A stretch of 64,000 nt of DNA from Nicotiana tabacum (Eukaryota; Streptophyta; Magnoliopsida; Solanales; Solanaceae): contig NC_134102.1 in the NCBI RefSeq assembly GCF_000715075.1, positions 106,838,001-106,902,000 of the forward strand, written 5' to 3'. Within the stretch, counting starts at the first letter, position 1. Every line of letters begins with the position of its first letter. The notes beneath the pieces were generated by a model that saw nothing but the letters and a program-made list of their open reading frames with translations, had not been told where the DNA came from and made no database searches. The position numbers and the translations under genes are program-made. Of the stretch, positions 33,955 through 46,844 are shown in pieces.

Positions 33955-35266
33955 TCAACGGGTCAGGCCTTCCCCTCTTGGGCGCCCTCTACTCGCCTGA
34001 AAACCCTGCTGTGACATATCTGTCTGGAGTCTAGGATAATCTCTCACCCTGTGGCTAGTATCACCACACTCAAAGCAACCTCTATGTTGGCGTGGCTGTG
34101 GAAACTGTGCAGTACGGGTTCTCTGAGACCCATAAGCACCTGAAACACTGTACGAAGCCTGAAGTGCAAACTGAACTGGCTGGCCCACAAAACCTCTACC
34201 ATGTCATACCCTGTCTCCAAAATAAGGACCAGTAGATCTCTCCGGTCTATGAGGCCCCCTCGCCTCCCTGTCCTCTCTCTCCTGACCTCGCCCGTCCCCT
34301 CTCTCATGGCCCCGCCTGTCCTCTCTCTCCTGATCCCACATGCTCTCCACTCGGCGAACGATCCCTACCACCTACTGAAATGAAACATCCGTCTCTAACT
34401 CCCAAGCCATACTGAACCGAATATCATGCTTGTGCCCCTCAATGAATCTACGGACATGCTCTCTAACTGTAGCGACCAAAGAAGGTGCATATCTGGCCAA
34501 ATAACTGAATCTAATGACATACTCTGACACTGACATATGCCCTGGCGCAGCTGCTCAAACTCCGCGTGCCATGCATCTCAAAGGTACTGAGGTACAAACT
34601 CTCTCAGGAACATCTCTGAAGACTGAACCCATGTAAGTGAAGCTGACTCGGCCGGGATACCCAAGTCACATGCCCGCCACCACTGATAAGCTGCTCCCCT
34701 GAGCTGGAACGTAGTAAAAGCAACCCCGCTCGTCTCCACAATACCCATAGTACGGAAAATGCGGTGACACTCCTCCAGAAAACTCTGGGCATCATTTGTC
34801 GCCAATCCATTGAAGGTAGGAGGGTGGTACTTCTTGTACCTCTCAAGTCTAAGATGTTCTTCCTCAGATGCTGCTGCCCTAACCACGGGCTAAACTGGGA
34901 CCCCAGGCTGTGTTGCCATGACACCTGGAACCTGGCCAACATGAACTCGCTACTCTAGAGTGTGGGCGGCGGGAGTCTGAGCTCCTCCCCCGGTCTGTGA
35001 AATAGCTAGTGCAACCGGAATCAACTCTGACTGAGACAATGTACCAAACATGCCCAAGAACTGTGCTAAGGTCTCTTGAAGTCCGGGGGTAACAACAGGA
35101 GCCTCCAGTACCTGCCCCCAACAGGAACTACTGGCGGCTCCTCAACTGCTGCTCTGGTAGGTGCCCTAGCTGTGGTACGTGCTCCTCGTCGGCCTCTACC
35201 TCTGCCACTAGTGACATCTGCTCCGGGGGTAACGTCATCAGCAACTGCAGCTCGTGTCCTCACCAT
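33955..35266 (-). pseudogene. Gag of the non-autonomous element, broken
   Basis: It starts at ATG 35266 (MVRTRAAVADDVTPGADVTS) with an Arg/Gly/Ala-rich N-terminus. The capsid part at 34578-34886 reads LRLERYKKYHPPTFNGLATN, LEECHRIFRTMGIVETSGVA, FQLRGAAYQWWRACDLG and SEMFLREFVPQYL. The C-terminal frame 33955-34188 carries the zinc knuckle C-F-E-C-G-D-T-S-H-R-V-R-D-Y, whose last cysteine is Tyr. At least three frame changes and stops break it. Homology to the Gag at 16255 is clear; protease and RT are missing. Confidence 0.88.
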
Positions 35267-35443
35267 CTGTGAGAGAATAGAATGATTAAAGTTCAACTTC
35301 GAGACCAATGAACTCGCACGATAGGAATGAAGGAGGTGAAACTGTCCTAATAGTTCTGTAGCCTCTCAAAGATAAGTACAGACGTCTCCATACCAATCCG
35401 CAAGACTCTACAAAACTCGCTTATGACTCGTAGCACCTATGAA

Positions 35444-35461
35444 CCTTGAGCTCTGATACCA
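35444..35461 (-). other. PBS of the gag-only element
   Basis: The minus strand reads TGGTATCAGAGCTCAAGG, an exact match to the initiator tRNA-Met core, 2 bp from the LTR edge at 35464. Confidence 0.9.
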
Positions 35462-35463
35462 CT

Positions 35464-38400
35464 TGTCACGACCCAATTCCCCTCCGTTGGGTATCGTGAT
35501 GGCACCTAGTCTTAGGGACTAGGTAATCCTAACATTTACTGAATAACAACAATAATAAATAACATCTAACAACTTTTGAAATAGAAATCTCTATAAAATT
35601 TACAATTCCCAAAACCGGTAGTACAAGTCATAAGCTCTACAGAGATTGCTACAAATTTCTAAATACAACTATTCGGAAATAGGTAAAATAGTGTGAATAC
35701 AAAATAGGAAGTTGACTCTGAAGCCTGCGAACGCAACGTTAGGTTTACCTTGAGTCTCCACAGCAACAATCTGTATAGCTAGCTAATGATCCACTGACTT
35801 CGAAATACCTGAATATGCACAAAAATGTACAGAAGTGTAGTATGAGTACACCACGGCGATACCCAACAAGTATCAAGACTAACCTCAGTGGAGTAGTGAC
35901 GAGGAACAGTCAAGACACCTACTTGACTAAATGACCCGAACAAGTATAAGTATAGAAACAACAGAGTATGATATCTACATAAAGACTACGCGAAGTGGCA
36001 ATTAATATGGTAATTGCAATAAGGAAGGAAAATAACAACTATCAGCGGAACACCATAATAATGACATAGAAGAAAGAACGGAAACACAGCCTAAGTCTGA
36101 TAATCACAGATAAAGAAAGGACAAGTAACAACCCAACAATACGACAGCTTTCACACCAGTTTTAGTCAATAAACTCCACGAGTTAGCGAACCTCGGACAA
36201 ATCACAACTCACGGGTCTCAATACCTAAACCCTGACACTTGGCATCATGTGCCCTCTTTATACCTCATAACCGCACTGACGACTCGCATGCCAAATAGAG
36301 CCATTCTCACATAGAAGGAAAGTAAGAAAGGGTGTGCATTTATACTCAACAATATCAAGAAAACCTCTTATCCGATAAGAGTGCTTAACTACCTGTATGT
36401 TTGTGCAAGTGTTCTAACATAGTTCATACCAGCTAGTGAGCATAAGGAAAAGAACGGACATCACATAAAATGTTTTCTCAAAACTTTCACAAGATAAAAC
36501 TCACACAGGTAAGTGTACCACTACACAAATATCAACAACAAGAATGCCCCCAGGCCATCACAAATCTTCACAAATCAATCCCTTACATAGCCCACCTTGT
36601 CTCGCCACGTGTGCAATAGTCAAGGAAATGCCCGCCTTGTCTCGCCACACGTGCATAATAATGTTTCCACCTTGTCTCGCCATATGCGCAACCCACATAT
36701 ATATATCCTACCTTGTCACGCCGCATGTGCAAATATCAATAGTAACAATAGCATGGCAGAAACCTCGTGCAACCCCATAACAAAGAGATGTCAACAAAGG
36801 GCACTCCCAAGATACCATCTCGTAGTCCCAAAAGTAAATGCTCAACAGGGGATCTCCCGAGTTACCGCCTCGTAGTCCCAAAAGTAAATATGCAAGATAG
36901 GGGGATCTCCCGAAGTACCGCCTCGTAGTCCCAAAGCAAATATGCAAGACCAACAAGTACAACAACAACAATAACACAATACAAGGGTATGACAAATAAA
37001 TCAACTCAGAAATTCCAGAACTCAAAGGAACAGAGGAATTAATTCACGAGGAGTGGCCACAATAGAGAATGCTAGTCATAATAAGAACATCTCAACAATA
37101 AAGGAAATATTATGTAACAACGGTCCACAATGTACAGTTCGACAACGAGGGAGCTAACAGAAGGCGAATAATTCCAAATAAGGACAAGTCAACTAAAATA
37201 TAAGATATCTAAATTCTTTTAAGGTTGGCAATTAAGAAAGAGATACAACAAATTCAATTAGGGATAAGCAGCAGAAAGATAATCATAGCCTCAATTAAGT
37301 ATGAACAATTACAAAAGAGATAATTATAAATTCAAATAAAGATAAGCAGTTAGGGGAAAGATAACATGGCAATAGAAGAGATAACAATTTCAGTCAAGGC
37401 AGATATGACTCAAATAAGCATCAAGGGAGGATAATGAAGAATTAATTCTAATTAAAGCAGGTAGAGGTGAAACTAGTAATTAAGAGACATATTTATAACA
37501 TAACAATTGCATAATCAGTGAATACAAGGACCTAAGAACCCTAAAAGGCAAACTTTCCACAAATAAGTCTGAGCACATACTCGTCACCTCACGTACACGA
37601 ACTACAATTAGCATAGAAGACTCATATCCTAAGGGGTAGTTCCCCCACAATAAGTTAGGCAAGATACTTACCTCAAAGACGATAGACTGATACTTTAAAA
37701 TGAACTTCTCGGGTGAAATGACCTCCGGACGGCTCAAATCTAACCAAAATAACTTCAAAGCACAAATAAAACTCATAAGAAACTATTCCGGATCATAAAG
37801 CCTCAATCTTTATCAAAATTTAAAAATCGACCCAAAAGTCGACTTTCGGGCCCGCACCTCGGAACCCGACAAATTTCACAAAACCCAAAACCCATTCCGA
37901 TACGAGTTCAACCATACTAAAATTATCAAATTCCGACACCATTTCGTCCCTAAAATCATGATTTTTTATTTTTGGAATTGTTCTTCAAAAACCTCCATTT
38001 TCCTCAACTCAAAACACAATTTAAATGATAAAAATAAAGGTAAGATCATTGAATATATTAAATTTTAGGTGAAGAACACTTACCCAATCGTTTTTGTTGA
38101 AAAACCCACAAGGAGGCTCCCAAAACCGAAGTCTAAAACTCAAAATATGAAGAAAATGGCCAAACCCTCGACTTAAATGATTCTGCCAGGATTTCCGCAT
38201 CTGCGGACAAGGAGGCGCACCTACGCACACGCATTTGCGAGAAAGAGTCCGCATCTGTGAACTCAGCTAGCCAGGCCTGGAACCACATATGTGGATTTAC
38301 AGCTGCACCAGCGGCACCGCAGAAGCACAAGGGGGAAACGCAAAAGCGAACTTCTTCACAGGTGAGACCGTTGGACCGCAAAAGCGACTTCACACCTGCG

Positions 38401-39186
38401 TGCCGGCCTCCGCAGAAGCGAGTGAGCCTCCAGGCCACCATGACCGCAAAAGCGACCAGGCTCACGCAGAAGCGGAGCCGCACCTGCGCTCCAAAGCGTC
38501 GCAGGTGCGAAAATACCAGAGCCAGACCTGTTCAAAATCATAAAAAACATCTAAAACTCGTTCGAAACACACCCGGCCCCCCATCCAAGTAAACCAACAA
38601 GTTCCATTCCCTAATATGGACTCGCTCGAGGTCTAAAATCACATCAAACAACGTCGAAACTACGAATCACCCTCCAATCCAAACTTAATGAACTTGAAAC
38701 TTCAAATTTCTACAACCGATGCCGAAACCTATCATACCGCGTCCGATTGACCCCATATTTTGCACACAAATCATATTCAACATAATGCACCTACTCCAAC
38801 TTCCGGAATTGGATTCCGACCCCGATATCAAAAAGTCCACTACCGGTCAAAATCTCCAAAAATTCAACATTCGTCATTTCAAGCCTAAATGAGCTACAGA
38901 CTTCCAAAACACAATCCGGACACACCCCTAAGTCCAAAATACCCAACGGAGCTAACGAAAATGACGAAATGCCACTCTGGAGTTGTCTTCACACAGTTCC
39001 GACTACGGTCAAAATCCTAAGGCTTAAGATTCCGTTTTAGGGACTAAGTGTCCCAAATCACTCCGAATCATCCAGTAATTGAATTCAACCACGCACGCAA
39101 GTCAATACACATAATACGAAGCTGCTTGGGGCCTTATGCCATAGAACGAGACTTAAAATCTCAAAACGATCGGCCGGGTCATTACA
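35464..39186 (-). repeat. 5' LTR of the gag-only element
   Basis: 3723 bp from TGTCACGACCC to GGGTCATTACA on the plus strand. It pairs with 29024-32757 and contains the same two minisatellites (36590-36730, 36798-36950) and the CGCAGAAGCG cluster (38190-38515). Confidence 0.92.
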
Positions 39187-39703
39187 CACGACCCAAAATC
39201 CAATTAGCCGTGATGACACCTAACCTCACTCGCTAGGTAAGCCAAATAACAACAATATGATTCAATTAATATTTAACTGACTCTAATACACTCCCCAAGG
39301 ACTGGTAGTACAAATTATGAGCTTCTAAGATTAGAATTTACAAAACTGGTATGAAATAAAAAAATACATCATTTGTTTGAAATATACTTGAACAGATTTT
39401 AAAATTCTAAAGCTACCTAGAATAAGAGGAAATTGTGACTGGATCGCAGGTACATCTTTAATGCTAGCTCCCGCCATGTACAGCAACAACAACATCCAAA
39501 ATCTGCACGCAAGGTGCAGAAGTGTAGTATGAGTACAACCGACCACATGTACTCAATAAGTAACAAACCTAACCTTAGGTTGAAAGTAGTGACTAGCTTG
39601 TACCAAGGTCAGAGTCCACACCAATATCCAATAACATCTCATAACAATATAATTTTAAGTAGCACTAATAATAACTCAACAATAATATGCTCAGCTCGTA
39701 TGC
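39187..39703 (-). repeat. Continuation of the older gypsy LTR, truncated by Ogre
   Basis: CACGACCCAAAATCCAATTA with GATGACACCTA is the start of a Solanaceae gypsy LTR in minus orientation, and continues the 8 bp at 29016. It is cut at 39703 by the Ogre LTR. Confidence 0.75.
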
Positions 39704-40866
39704 TGTTGATACCTAATTTTGCCCTCATATTTTTGCAAATAAACGCATATGCTTTCAAAACAATAACTTGCATCATTATTTAATTTACAAGAGTTATGCA
39801 AGCATCTTCTATAATTTTCCATAATATTTAGAGCTTTTAAATTGATTTTTGTATTTAAATTGCTTGAATAATTATTAATTATTCCTTCAAATTATTTTGT
39901 GATGACTCAATTACCTAAATCCTTATTTTGCATCTATAATATTTGCTTCAGGTATTTTACTCTATGTTTTATAATTACATTAGTATTTTCAGGCTATTTG
40001 CACAATCTCGCAATAATAGCCTATATTTTACAATTGTATTGCATTTGTCATTTTATTCAGGGTCAAAATAATATCTTACATTTTTATAATCTTATACTAT
40101 TATTCTAAGGTATTAATTTGCATAAACAATATTTTTATAATTTATTTAACTATTTTATTAAAATATTTTTTTCCTTAATTTCTTATTTAAAGGCTGGCCC
40201 AAATTGTGAGCAAATTTTCAAACCAAACAAGCCCCAAATCTCTATCCCAACCACCCAAAGCCCAATCCAAATGACCCCTGTAATTAAACCGGTCGATACC
40301 CATTCCAAACAACCCGCCCCGCTTATCCCTTAATCTCGACCGTTGATCTTTCAAGATCAGCGGTCTACAATCACCCCACCCTTTTAATTACCCTAGACCT
40401 GAAACCCTAACTCATTCCCCTCTAACCCGCCGCTCATAAATGCTCTTAACCTCCCCTTCGCTCTTCTGAAGAACCCTAGCCGCCTCCCCTTAATTCCCTC
40501 TCCTAATCTCACTGATAATGGGATTCGACCTATTATTTTCTTACCATGTTTGAAGCCCTTCGGTACTGGTCGTCCGTTTGTGGTGTTACTTAGGTGCTTG
40601 CCTAAGTTTGGCAAGAAAGATCTCCTGAGATCGAACCAAAGAGGTTTGAACCTTTGATTGTGATCATTATTTCATCTATATACATTCAATACCATGCTTT
40701 GTGAGTCTGATTTCAGTGAGATCTCTGTTGATTTGTGCTTTCCCTCTTGAACTAGGGTTTACCCATTTTCTCTCCTAAATTGGTCTGAATCGATTTTGCA
40801 TGCTTTCTTTCCTTATTTTAGGTTTTATTTACTTTGTTTCCTTGTTTATTCGTCTAATTTTTTGAC

Positions 40867-40874
40867 TATATAAA
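40867..40874 (+). promoter_or_regulatory. Ogre LTR TATA box, first copy
   Basis: TATATAAA in the context GACTATATAAACC, followed by a leader-like region; probably the start of Ogre RNA synthesis. Confidence 0.6.
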
Positions 40875-43352
40875 CCTCTCCACATTCCCCTTTGAGACAG
40901 ACTTGAATCGATATACTTTCACTAAAAATTAGAGCTTGTTCTGTGATTCCCTCATTGTCTTGTTCTGTACTTCATTTTCGCCGGCTAAAAGCCAAGGCCA
41001 CTGAGATTCTATTATTTGAATTTTCTCTTGGTGCGAGCATTGCCCGGAGTTACTTTAAAGCTCTTGGGAACTTTGACGCATTGAGATTCTGGGTTCTTGT
41101 GGAATTTTTGCTCTTTACTGTTGTTTGTTTAACTGGTAAGTTACTTAACTTTTGCAATTTCATCCCTATGTGTCTCTGATTTGCATGCGTTCTTACTTCT
41201 GGAATCCATGGCTTAATGTGTTTCTGGCTTATTTTTATGCACCACTCTGTTAACTTTACACGCGTTTTAAGTCTCTTTAGCATTTAACTACTCCTAATTC
41301 TACTAGTTCTAAGATTATCTATGACCAACTTGGATAATCTGAACCTTCCTAAGATCGTTTAGCTAGTGTATTGAAGCATGAATGTTCATGAATATGCTTA
41401 CCTGCTTTGTCCTGAATCTTTGTAATGAATGCTTCATACATGCGCTAGAACCTCCTGTGTTAATTATGACATGTTCCCCTGCTATTGTGTCACTCAGCAT
41501 GCTCACTCGATCCTATACCCCTTTAGTGATTGTTTGTGATTTTAGAACAGTTAACTCCGCCTGTTATCCCTACCATGTTTGAATTGTTGTTTCATGATAT
41601 TAGGATGAATCCTTGGCATAACTTAAGATTTTCTTTAGTTAATTAGTCTATTGTGTCTATCTCGGAATCCTTACATGTGCTATTTGGTATGAACTTGCTA
41701 TCTCACACTGCTCTGAATCTCTGCAATATTGGTCTTGCATGTGCAATGTGTTTCACTTTGTATTAAGACCATTCTCTATAATCTTGTTTCTGTGCTAATA
41801 TGTTCCCCAACATGTCTATAGTTCATCTGATATCCTGTTCTTTCAGTGATTATTTGGCCTGTCACAATGTGCATCCCCCATTATGTCTAAATACTAATTA
41901 GCATGACACTAGGATGTATGTTTAGCATAATCTATTAGGTTTTAACTTGTTTGTATTGTGCATCTATGACTGCAAACTTGTTTCTCCCCTGACCCTTCCC
42001 ACATGTGGTTTTGCCATAATGTATGCTCCTTATCATGTCTCAATGCAGTCATGTTTCCTAATGAGAGTTAATATGTCTATCTTATGATACTAGGATGCAT
42101 ACTTATTTAATTTGGACCTTTTAGGTCTCAACTTGTTTAGTATCATGCATCTATACATGATAATCTCTGTATACCTATGCAAACCTGTTTTATTCCCCAA
42201 CTCTTTCAAAATGTGGTTGTCTATGTGATACTTTGCTATGAATGGATATCCTGCTGAACCTACTAGCCTTTTTGATGAGTTGCTCTGTATGCTCAACTTG
42301 GCTATGTCTATTTTAGGTTCTAGGTGTACCCCCCGTTCTGTCCCTCAGCCATTGTCCTTTTTCCTCATTTGCTACTTATGGTATTCTGAACTTCTTATTC
42401 TTAGCTGGCTGAAAGCCATGGCTACCTAGGCTTTACTGCTGACCTCCTAGTGTGAGCACTGCTCGGGTTCCATTTGATACCCTTGTGAACTCTGACACAC
42501 CAGAATTTGGGTCTTTAGTCACTCCCTGAAACTTAAACTACCCACGCAACCCTTTCTTCCTATTATCTGCTGAATATCTAAGTCGTTTGGTTTAAATGAT
42601 GCAATTCTTGGAAATATGGTTCTATGAATTGACTTTGGGCTCCTGTATGGATTCTGGGGTTGTGTAGTTGAATACGGCTCCTTGTTAGAAGTTTGGGTAT
42701 GCTGTGTGAGAATTGTTGAAGGCCCAGACATTGCTTGGTATTTCATTTGGTCCTGCTGTGGGACTATTATCATTATTTGTATAACATTTGTATCATACTC
42801 ATTAATGGGACTGTAATAACTTTGTATAAATGATTGGGGTGTTAGTGAAGTGGGGAATGTGTAGATTTCTAATATTTACATACCAAATGGGTAGATAATA
42901 TGCATATAGGACTCAATGATTTACTTGTTATATATATGCTATTCCATCACTATGTGCACTATAGAAATCATGCGATTAGGGGAAACACACACACACACAT
43001 GGTCTGCTAGCAAACATGAATTCAAAGTGCTGCCATTATGCTTACTGCTACGTGTTACTAGAAAACCTACCTATTGGAATAAATGTCATTGATTTCAATT
43101 CATTTTAGCATATTCATTAGAAATCATGCCTATAGGATTTGGATCACCTCATTTGCTATTATCTCGTACTGTTCACTAGAAACCATGCCTATAGGATTTC
43201 AGTGAGATCTCTGTTGATTTGTGCTTTCCCTCTTGAACTAGGGTTTACCCGTTTTCTCTCCTAAATTGGTCTGAATCGATTTTGCATGCTTTCTTTCCTT
43301 ATTTTAGGTTTTCTTTACTTTATTTCCTTATTTATTCGTCTAATTTTTCTAC

Positions 43353-43360
43353 TATATAAA
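43353..43360 (+). promoter_or_regulatory. Ogre LTR TATA box, duplicated copy
   Basis: Same TATATAAACC context as 40867, 2486 bp downstream, so the LTR carries two promoter regions. Confidence 0.6.
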
Positions 43361-46300
43361 CCTTTCCCCATTCCCCTTTGAGACAGACTTGAATCGATAT
43401 ACTTTCACTAAAAATTGGACCTTGTTCTGTGATTCCTTCATTCTCTTGTTCTGTACCTCATTTTGGTCGGCTGAAAGCCAAGGCCACTGAGATTCTGTTA
43501 TTCAAATTTTCTTTTGGTGCGAGCATTGCCCGGAGTTCTTTTGAAGCTCTTGGGAACTTTGACGCATTGAGATTCTGGGTTCTTGTGGAATTTTTGCTCT
43601 TTACTGTTGTTTGTTTAACTAGTAAGTTACTTGACTTTTCCAATTTCATCCCTATGTGTCTCTGATTTGCATATGTTCTTACTTCTGGAATCCATGGCTT
43701 AATGTGTTTTTGGATTACTTTTATGCACCACTTTGTTAACTTTACACGCGTTTTAAGTCTCTTTAGCATTTAACTACTCCTAATGATGCTAGTTCTAAGA
43801 TTATCTATGTCCAACATGGATAATCTGAACCTTCCTAAGCTCATTTAGCTAGTGTATTGACGCCTTAATGTTCATGAATATGCTTACCTGCTTTGTCCTG
43901 AATCTCTGTAATGAATGCTTCATACTTGCGCTAGAACCTCCCATGTTAATAATGACATGTTCCCCTGCTATTGTGTCACTCAACATGCTCACTTGATCCC
44001 ATACCCCTTTAGTGATTGTTTGTGATTTTAGAACAGTTACCTCAGCCTGTTATGCCTACCATGTTTGAATTGTTGTTTCATGATAATAGGATGAATCCTT
44101 GGCATAACTTAGATCTTCTTTAGTTAATTAATCTATTGTGTCTATCCCAGAATCCCTACATATGCTATTTGGTATGAACTTGCTATCTCCCACTGCTCTG
44201 AATCTCTGCAATATTTGTCTTGCATGTGCAATGTGTTTCAATTTGTATTAAGACCATTCTCTATAATCTTGCTTCTGTGCTAATATGTTCCCCAACATGT
44301 CTATGGTTCATCTGATATCCTGTTCTTTCAGTGATTATTTGGCATGTCACAATGTGCATCCCCCATCATGTCTAAATACTAATTAGCATGACACTAGGAT
44401 GTATGTTTAGCATAATCTATTAGGTTTTAACTTGTTTGTATTGTGCATCTGTGACTGCAAACTTTTTTCTCCCCTGACCCTTCCCACATGTAGTTTTGTC
44501 ATAATGTGTGCTCCCTATCATGTCTCAATGTAGTCATGTTTCCTGATGAGAGTTAATATGTCTATCTTATGATACTAGGATGCATACTAAGCTTAATTTG
44601 GACCTTTTAGGTCTCAACTGGTTTAGTATCATGCATTTGTACATGATAATCTTTGTATACCCATGCAAACCTGTTTCTTCCCCAACTCTTTCAAAATATG
44701 GTTGTCTATGTGATACTTTGCTATGTATGGATATCCTGCTGAACTTACTGGCCTTCTTGATGAGTTGCTCTGTATGCTCAACTTGGCTATGTCTACTTTA
44801 GGTTCTAAGTGTACCCCCTGTTCTGCCCCTCAGCCATTGTCCTTTTTCCTCATTTGCTACTTATGGTATTCTGAACTTCTTATTCTTAGCTGGCTGAAAG
44901 CCAAGGCTACCTAGGCTTTACTGCTGACCTCCTAGTGTGAGCACTGCTCGGGTTCCATTTGAGACCCTTGTGAACTCTGACACACCAGGATTTGGATCTT
45001 TAGTCACTCCCTACAACTTAAACTACCCCACGCAACCCTTTCTTCCTATTATCTGCTGAATATCTAAGTCGTTTGGTTTAAATGATTCAATGCTTGTCAA
45101 TATGGTTCTATGAATTGACTTTGGGCTCCTGTATGGATTCTGGGGTTGTGTTGATGAATATGGCTCCTTGTTAGAAGTCTGGGTATGCTATTTGAGAATT
45201 GCTGAAGGCCTAGACAGTACTGGGTATTTCATTTGGGCCTGCTGTTGGCCTATTGTCATTATTTGTATAACATTTGTATCTTACTCATTAATGGGCCTGT
45301 AATAACTTTGTATAAACGATTGGGGTGTTAGTGAAGTGGGGAATGGGTAGATTTCTAATATTTGCATACCAAATGGGTAGATAATATGCATATAGGACTC
45401 TATGATTTACTTGTTATATATATGCTATTCCATCACTATGTGCACTATAGAAATCATGCCATTAGGGAAAACACACACACACACACGGTCTGCTAGCAAA
45501 CATGAATTCAAAGTTCTGCAATTATGCTTACTTCTACGTGTTACTAGAAAACCTGCCTATAGGAATAGATGTCATTGATTTCAATTCATTTCAGCATATT
45601 CATTAGAAATCATGCCTATAGGATTTTGATCACTTCATTTACTATTAACTCATACTGTTCGCTAGAAACCATGCCTATATGAGTTTAATCATCTCATTCA
45701 TTACTGCATCGCACTATTCACCTAGAAAACATGTCTATAGGGTTGAGTGTAATGATAAAATCAGCTCCAAGTGCTAAACATTAGAGATCCTGTATATAGG
45801 ACAACACTGTTTCGTCTTAATAAGAGTCAATGTTGCACCTCTCAATATGGTTTATTATGCACTTTTGGGATCTCCCCAATGGTCCTTTCATTATTCCCTA
45901 CTGCACGAGTCACCTAGACACAGCAGGCTTAATAACCAGAAATCTACAATTTCATTAATCAGCATGCAAATCCTGTCTATGTGCAACGCTTGGCCTTTGA
46001 AACTGTTTGCAAGCCCTTGTGCCTTGTCATATAGAAATCATGTCCATAGGGATTTAAGTTTCTTAATCCTAAATTCCTTAACATGAAGTTTGTCTTGCGT
46101 GCATTTGTTGCTTAAGTGTGGAGGCAAACTTGAGCCCTTAACTGCCATATTTGAAGTCCAATATGTGTTTTGTTTGTCGCCTAGTTTTTCATTTTTGAGC
46201 AGCTTATATACGGTCTAGAACTACCTAAATAGAGTTCCAAAGCCTCCTGGACCATAGGTATGGGACTGGTAGTGCACGCATAGGGTACGACTTAGAATTG

Positions 46301-46826
46301 AATTAGAACGCTTTTAGGTAACCACTTTAATATAGTAATCGGGTAGCAGGAGATGATAGTCTGTGCCCGCTGGATAATATGAGTGACACCCTATCTCAAG
46401 GGAGTTACAAAATATTATTTATGTTGCACGGGGTGATCCTTTAGGCTAAAAAACATAGGACCCCCCCCCCTTTTCTTTCTTTTCTATTAGAATGGAAAAA
46501 TAGTTGCACCTCCATATTCAAGATCTCTTTGTAATAAAATTCCTAGGTTTTGTACTCTCTTTGTTTACTTGATCACATAGACTAATCCATATAATTGGAC
46601 CTAGAGTTGTGGACCTCGAGGAGTGCCTAACACCTTCTCTTTGAGGTAACTTGAGCCCTTACCCGATCTTTGGTGGCGTTGACTAGTTAAAATAGAGTTA
46701 TTTTCAAATAGGTGCCCTAACGCACCTTAAAATCGTTAGGTGGCGACTCTCCTCTTTTAATACCTCCTTAAAAGAGTTGTCACATGTCGAAGCCCGATTT
46801 CGCAAGAAAAAAGGGGCGCGACAGCA

Positions 46827-46844
46827 TGGCAACTCTGCTGGGGA
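46827..46844 (+). other. PBS of the Ogre-like element (tRNA-Arg type)
   Basis: TGGCAACTCTGCTGGGGA matches the Ogre PBS TGGCGACTCTGCTGGGGA with one transition and lies 3 bp after the LTR end. Confidence 0.85.

Larger units (their letters stand above)
29024..39186 (-). mobile_element. Gag-only non-autonomous LTR retrotransposon (TR-GAG-like), 10.2 kb
   Basis: Two LTRs of 3734 and 3723 bp flank only 2706 bp of internal DNA. The element has a PBS (35444-35461, minus strand), a degraded gag related to the Tekay chromovirus Gag, and no RT, RNase H or integrase, so it must have used enzymes from another element. The 5-bp TSD CACGA is at 29019-29023 and 39187-39191. Intact ends, TSD and LTR similarity point to fairly recent insertion. 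Confidence 0.92.
40711..45680. repeat. 2486-bp tandem duplication inside the Ogre LTR
   Basis: Copy 1 (40711-43196) and copy 2 (43197 to about 45680) start with TTTCAGTGAGATCTCTGTTG and remain closely similar throughout. Fixed landmarks (TATATAAA at 40867 and 43353) are 2486 bp apart. Both copies end with CTATAGGATTT...AAACCATGCCTATA. Each includes a short (AC)n run (near 42985 and 45472). Confidence 0.92.
39704..46823 (+). repeat. Giant 5' LTR of the Ogre-like element (7.1 kb)
   Basis: It begins TGTTGATACCTAATTTTGCC and ends GGGGCGCGACA next to the PBS. The left edge is set by the TG terminus; the 5 bp before it are TATGC, but the TSD partner is off-window. Without the 2486-bp duplication it would be about 4.6 kb, normal for Ogre. 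Confidence 0.8.

Noticed and set aside
40943..41179. 78-codon frame repeated at 43429-43665
   Set aside because: Both copies are parts of the duplicated Ogre LTR; similarity comes from the DNA duplication and there is no known protein.
46827..46844. tRNA-like sequences at PBS sites
   Set aside because: Only 15-19 nt complementary to tRNA 3' ends; no cloverleaf around them. No tRNA gene was seen in the window.
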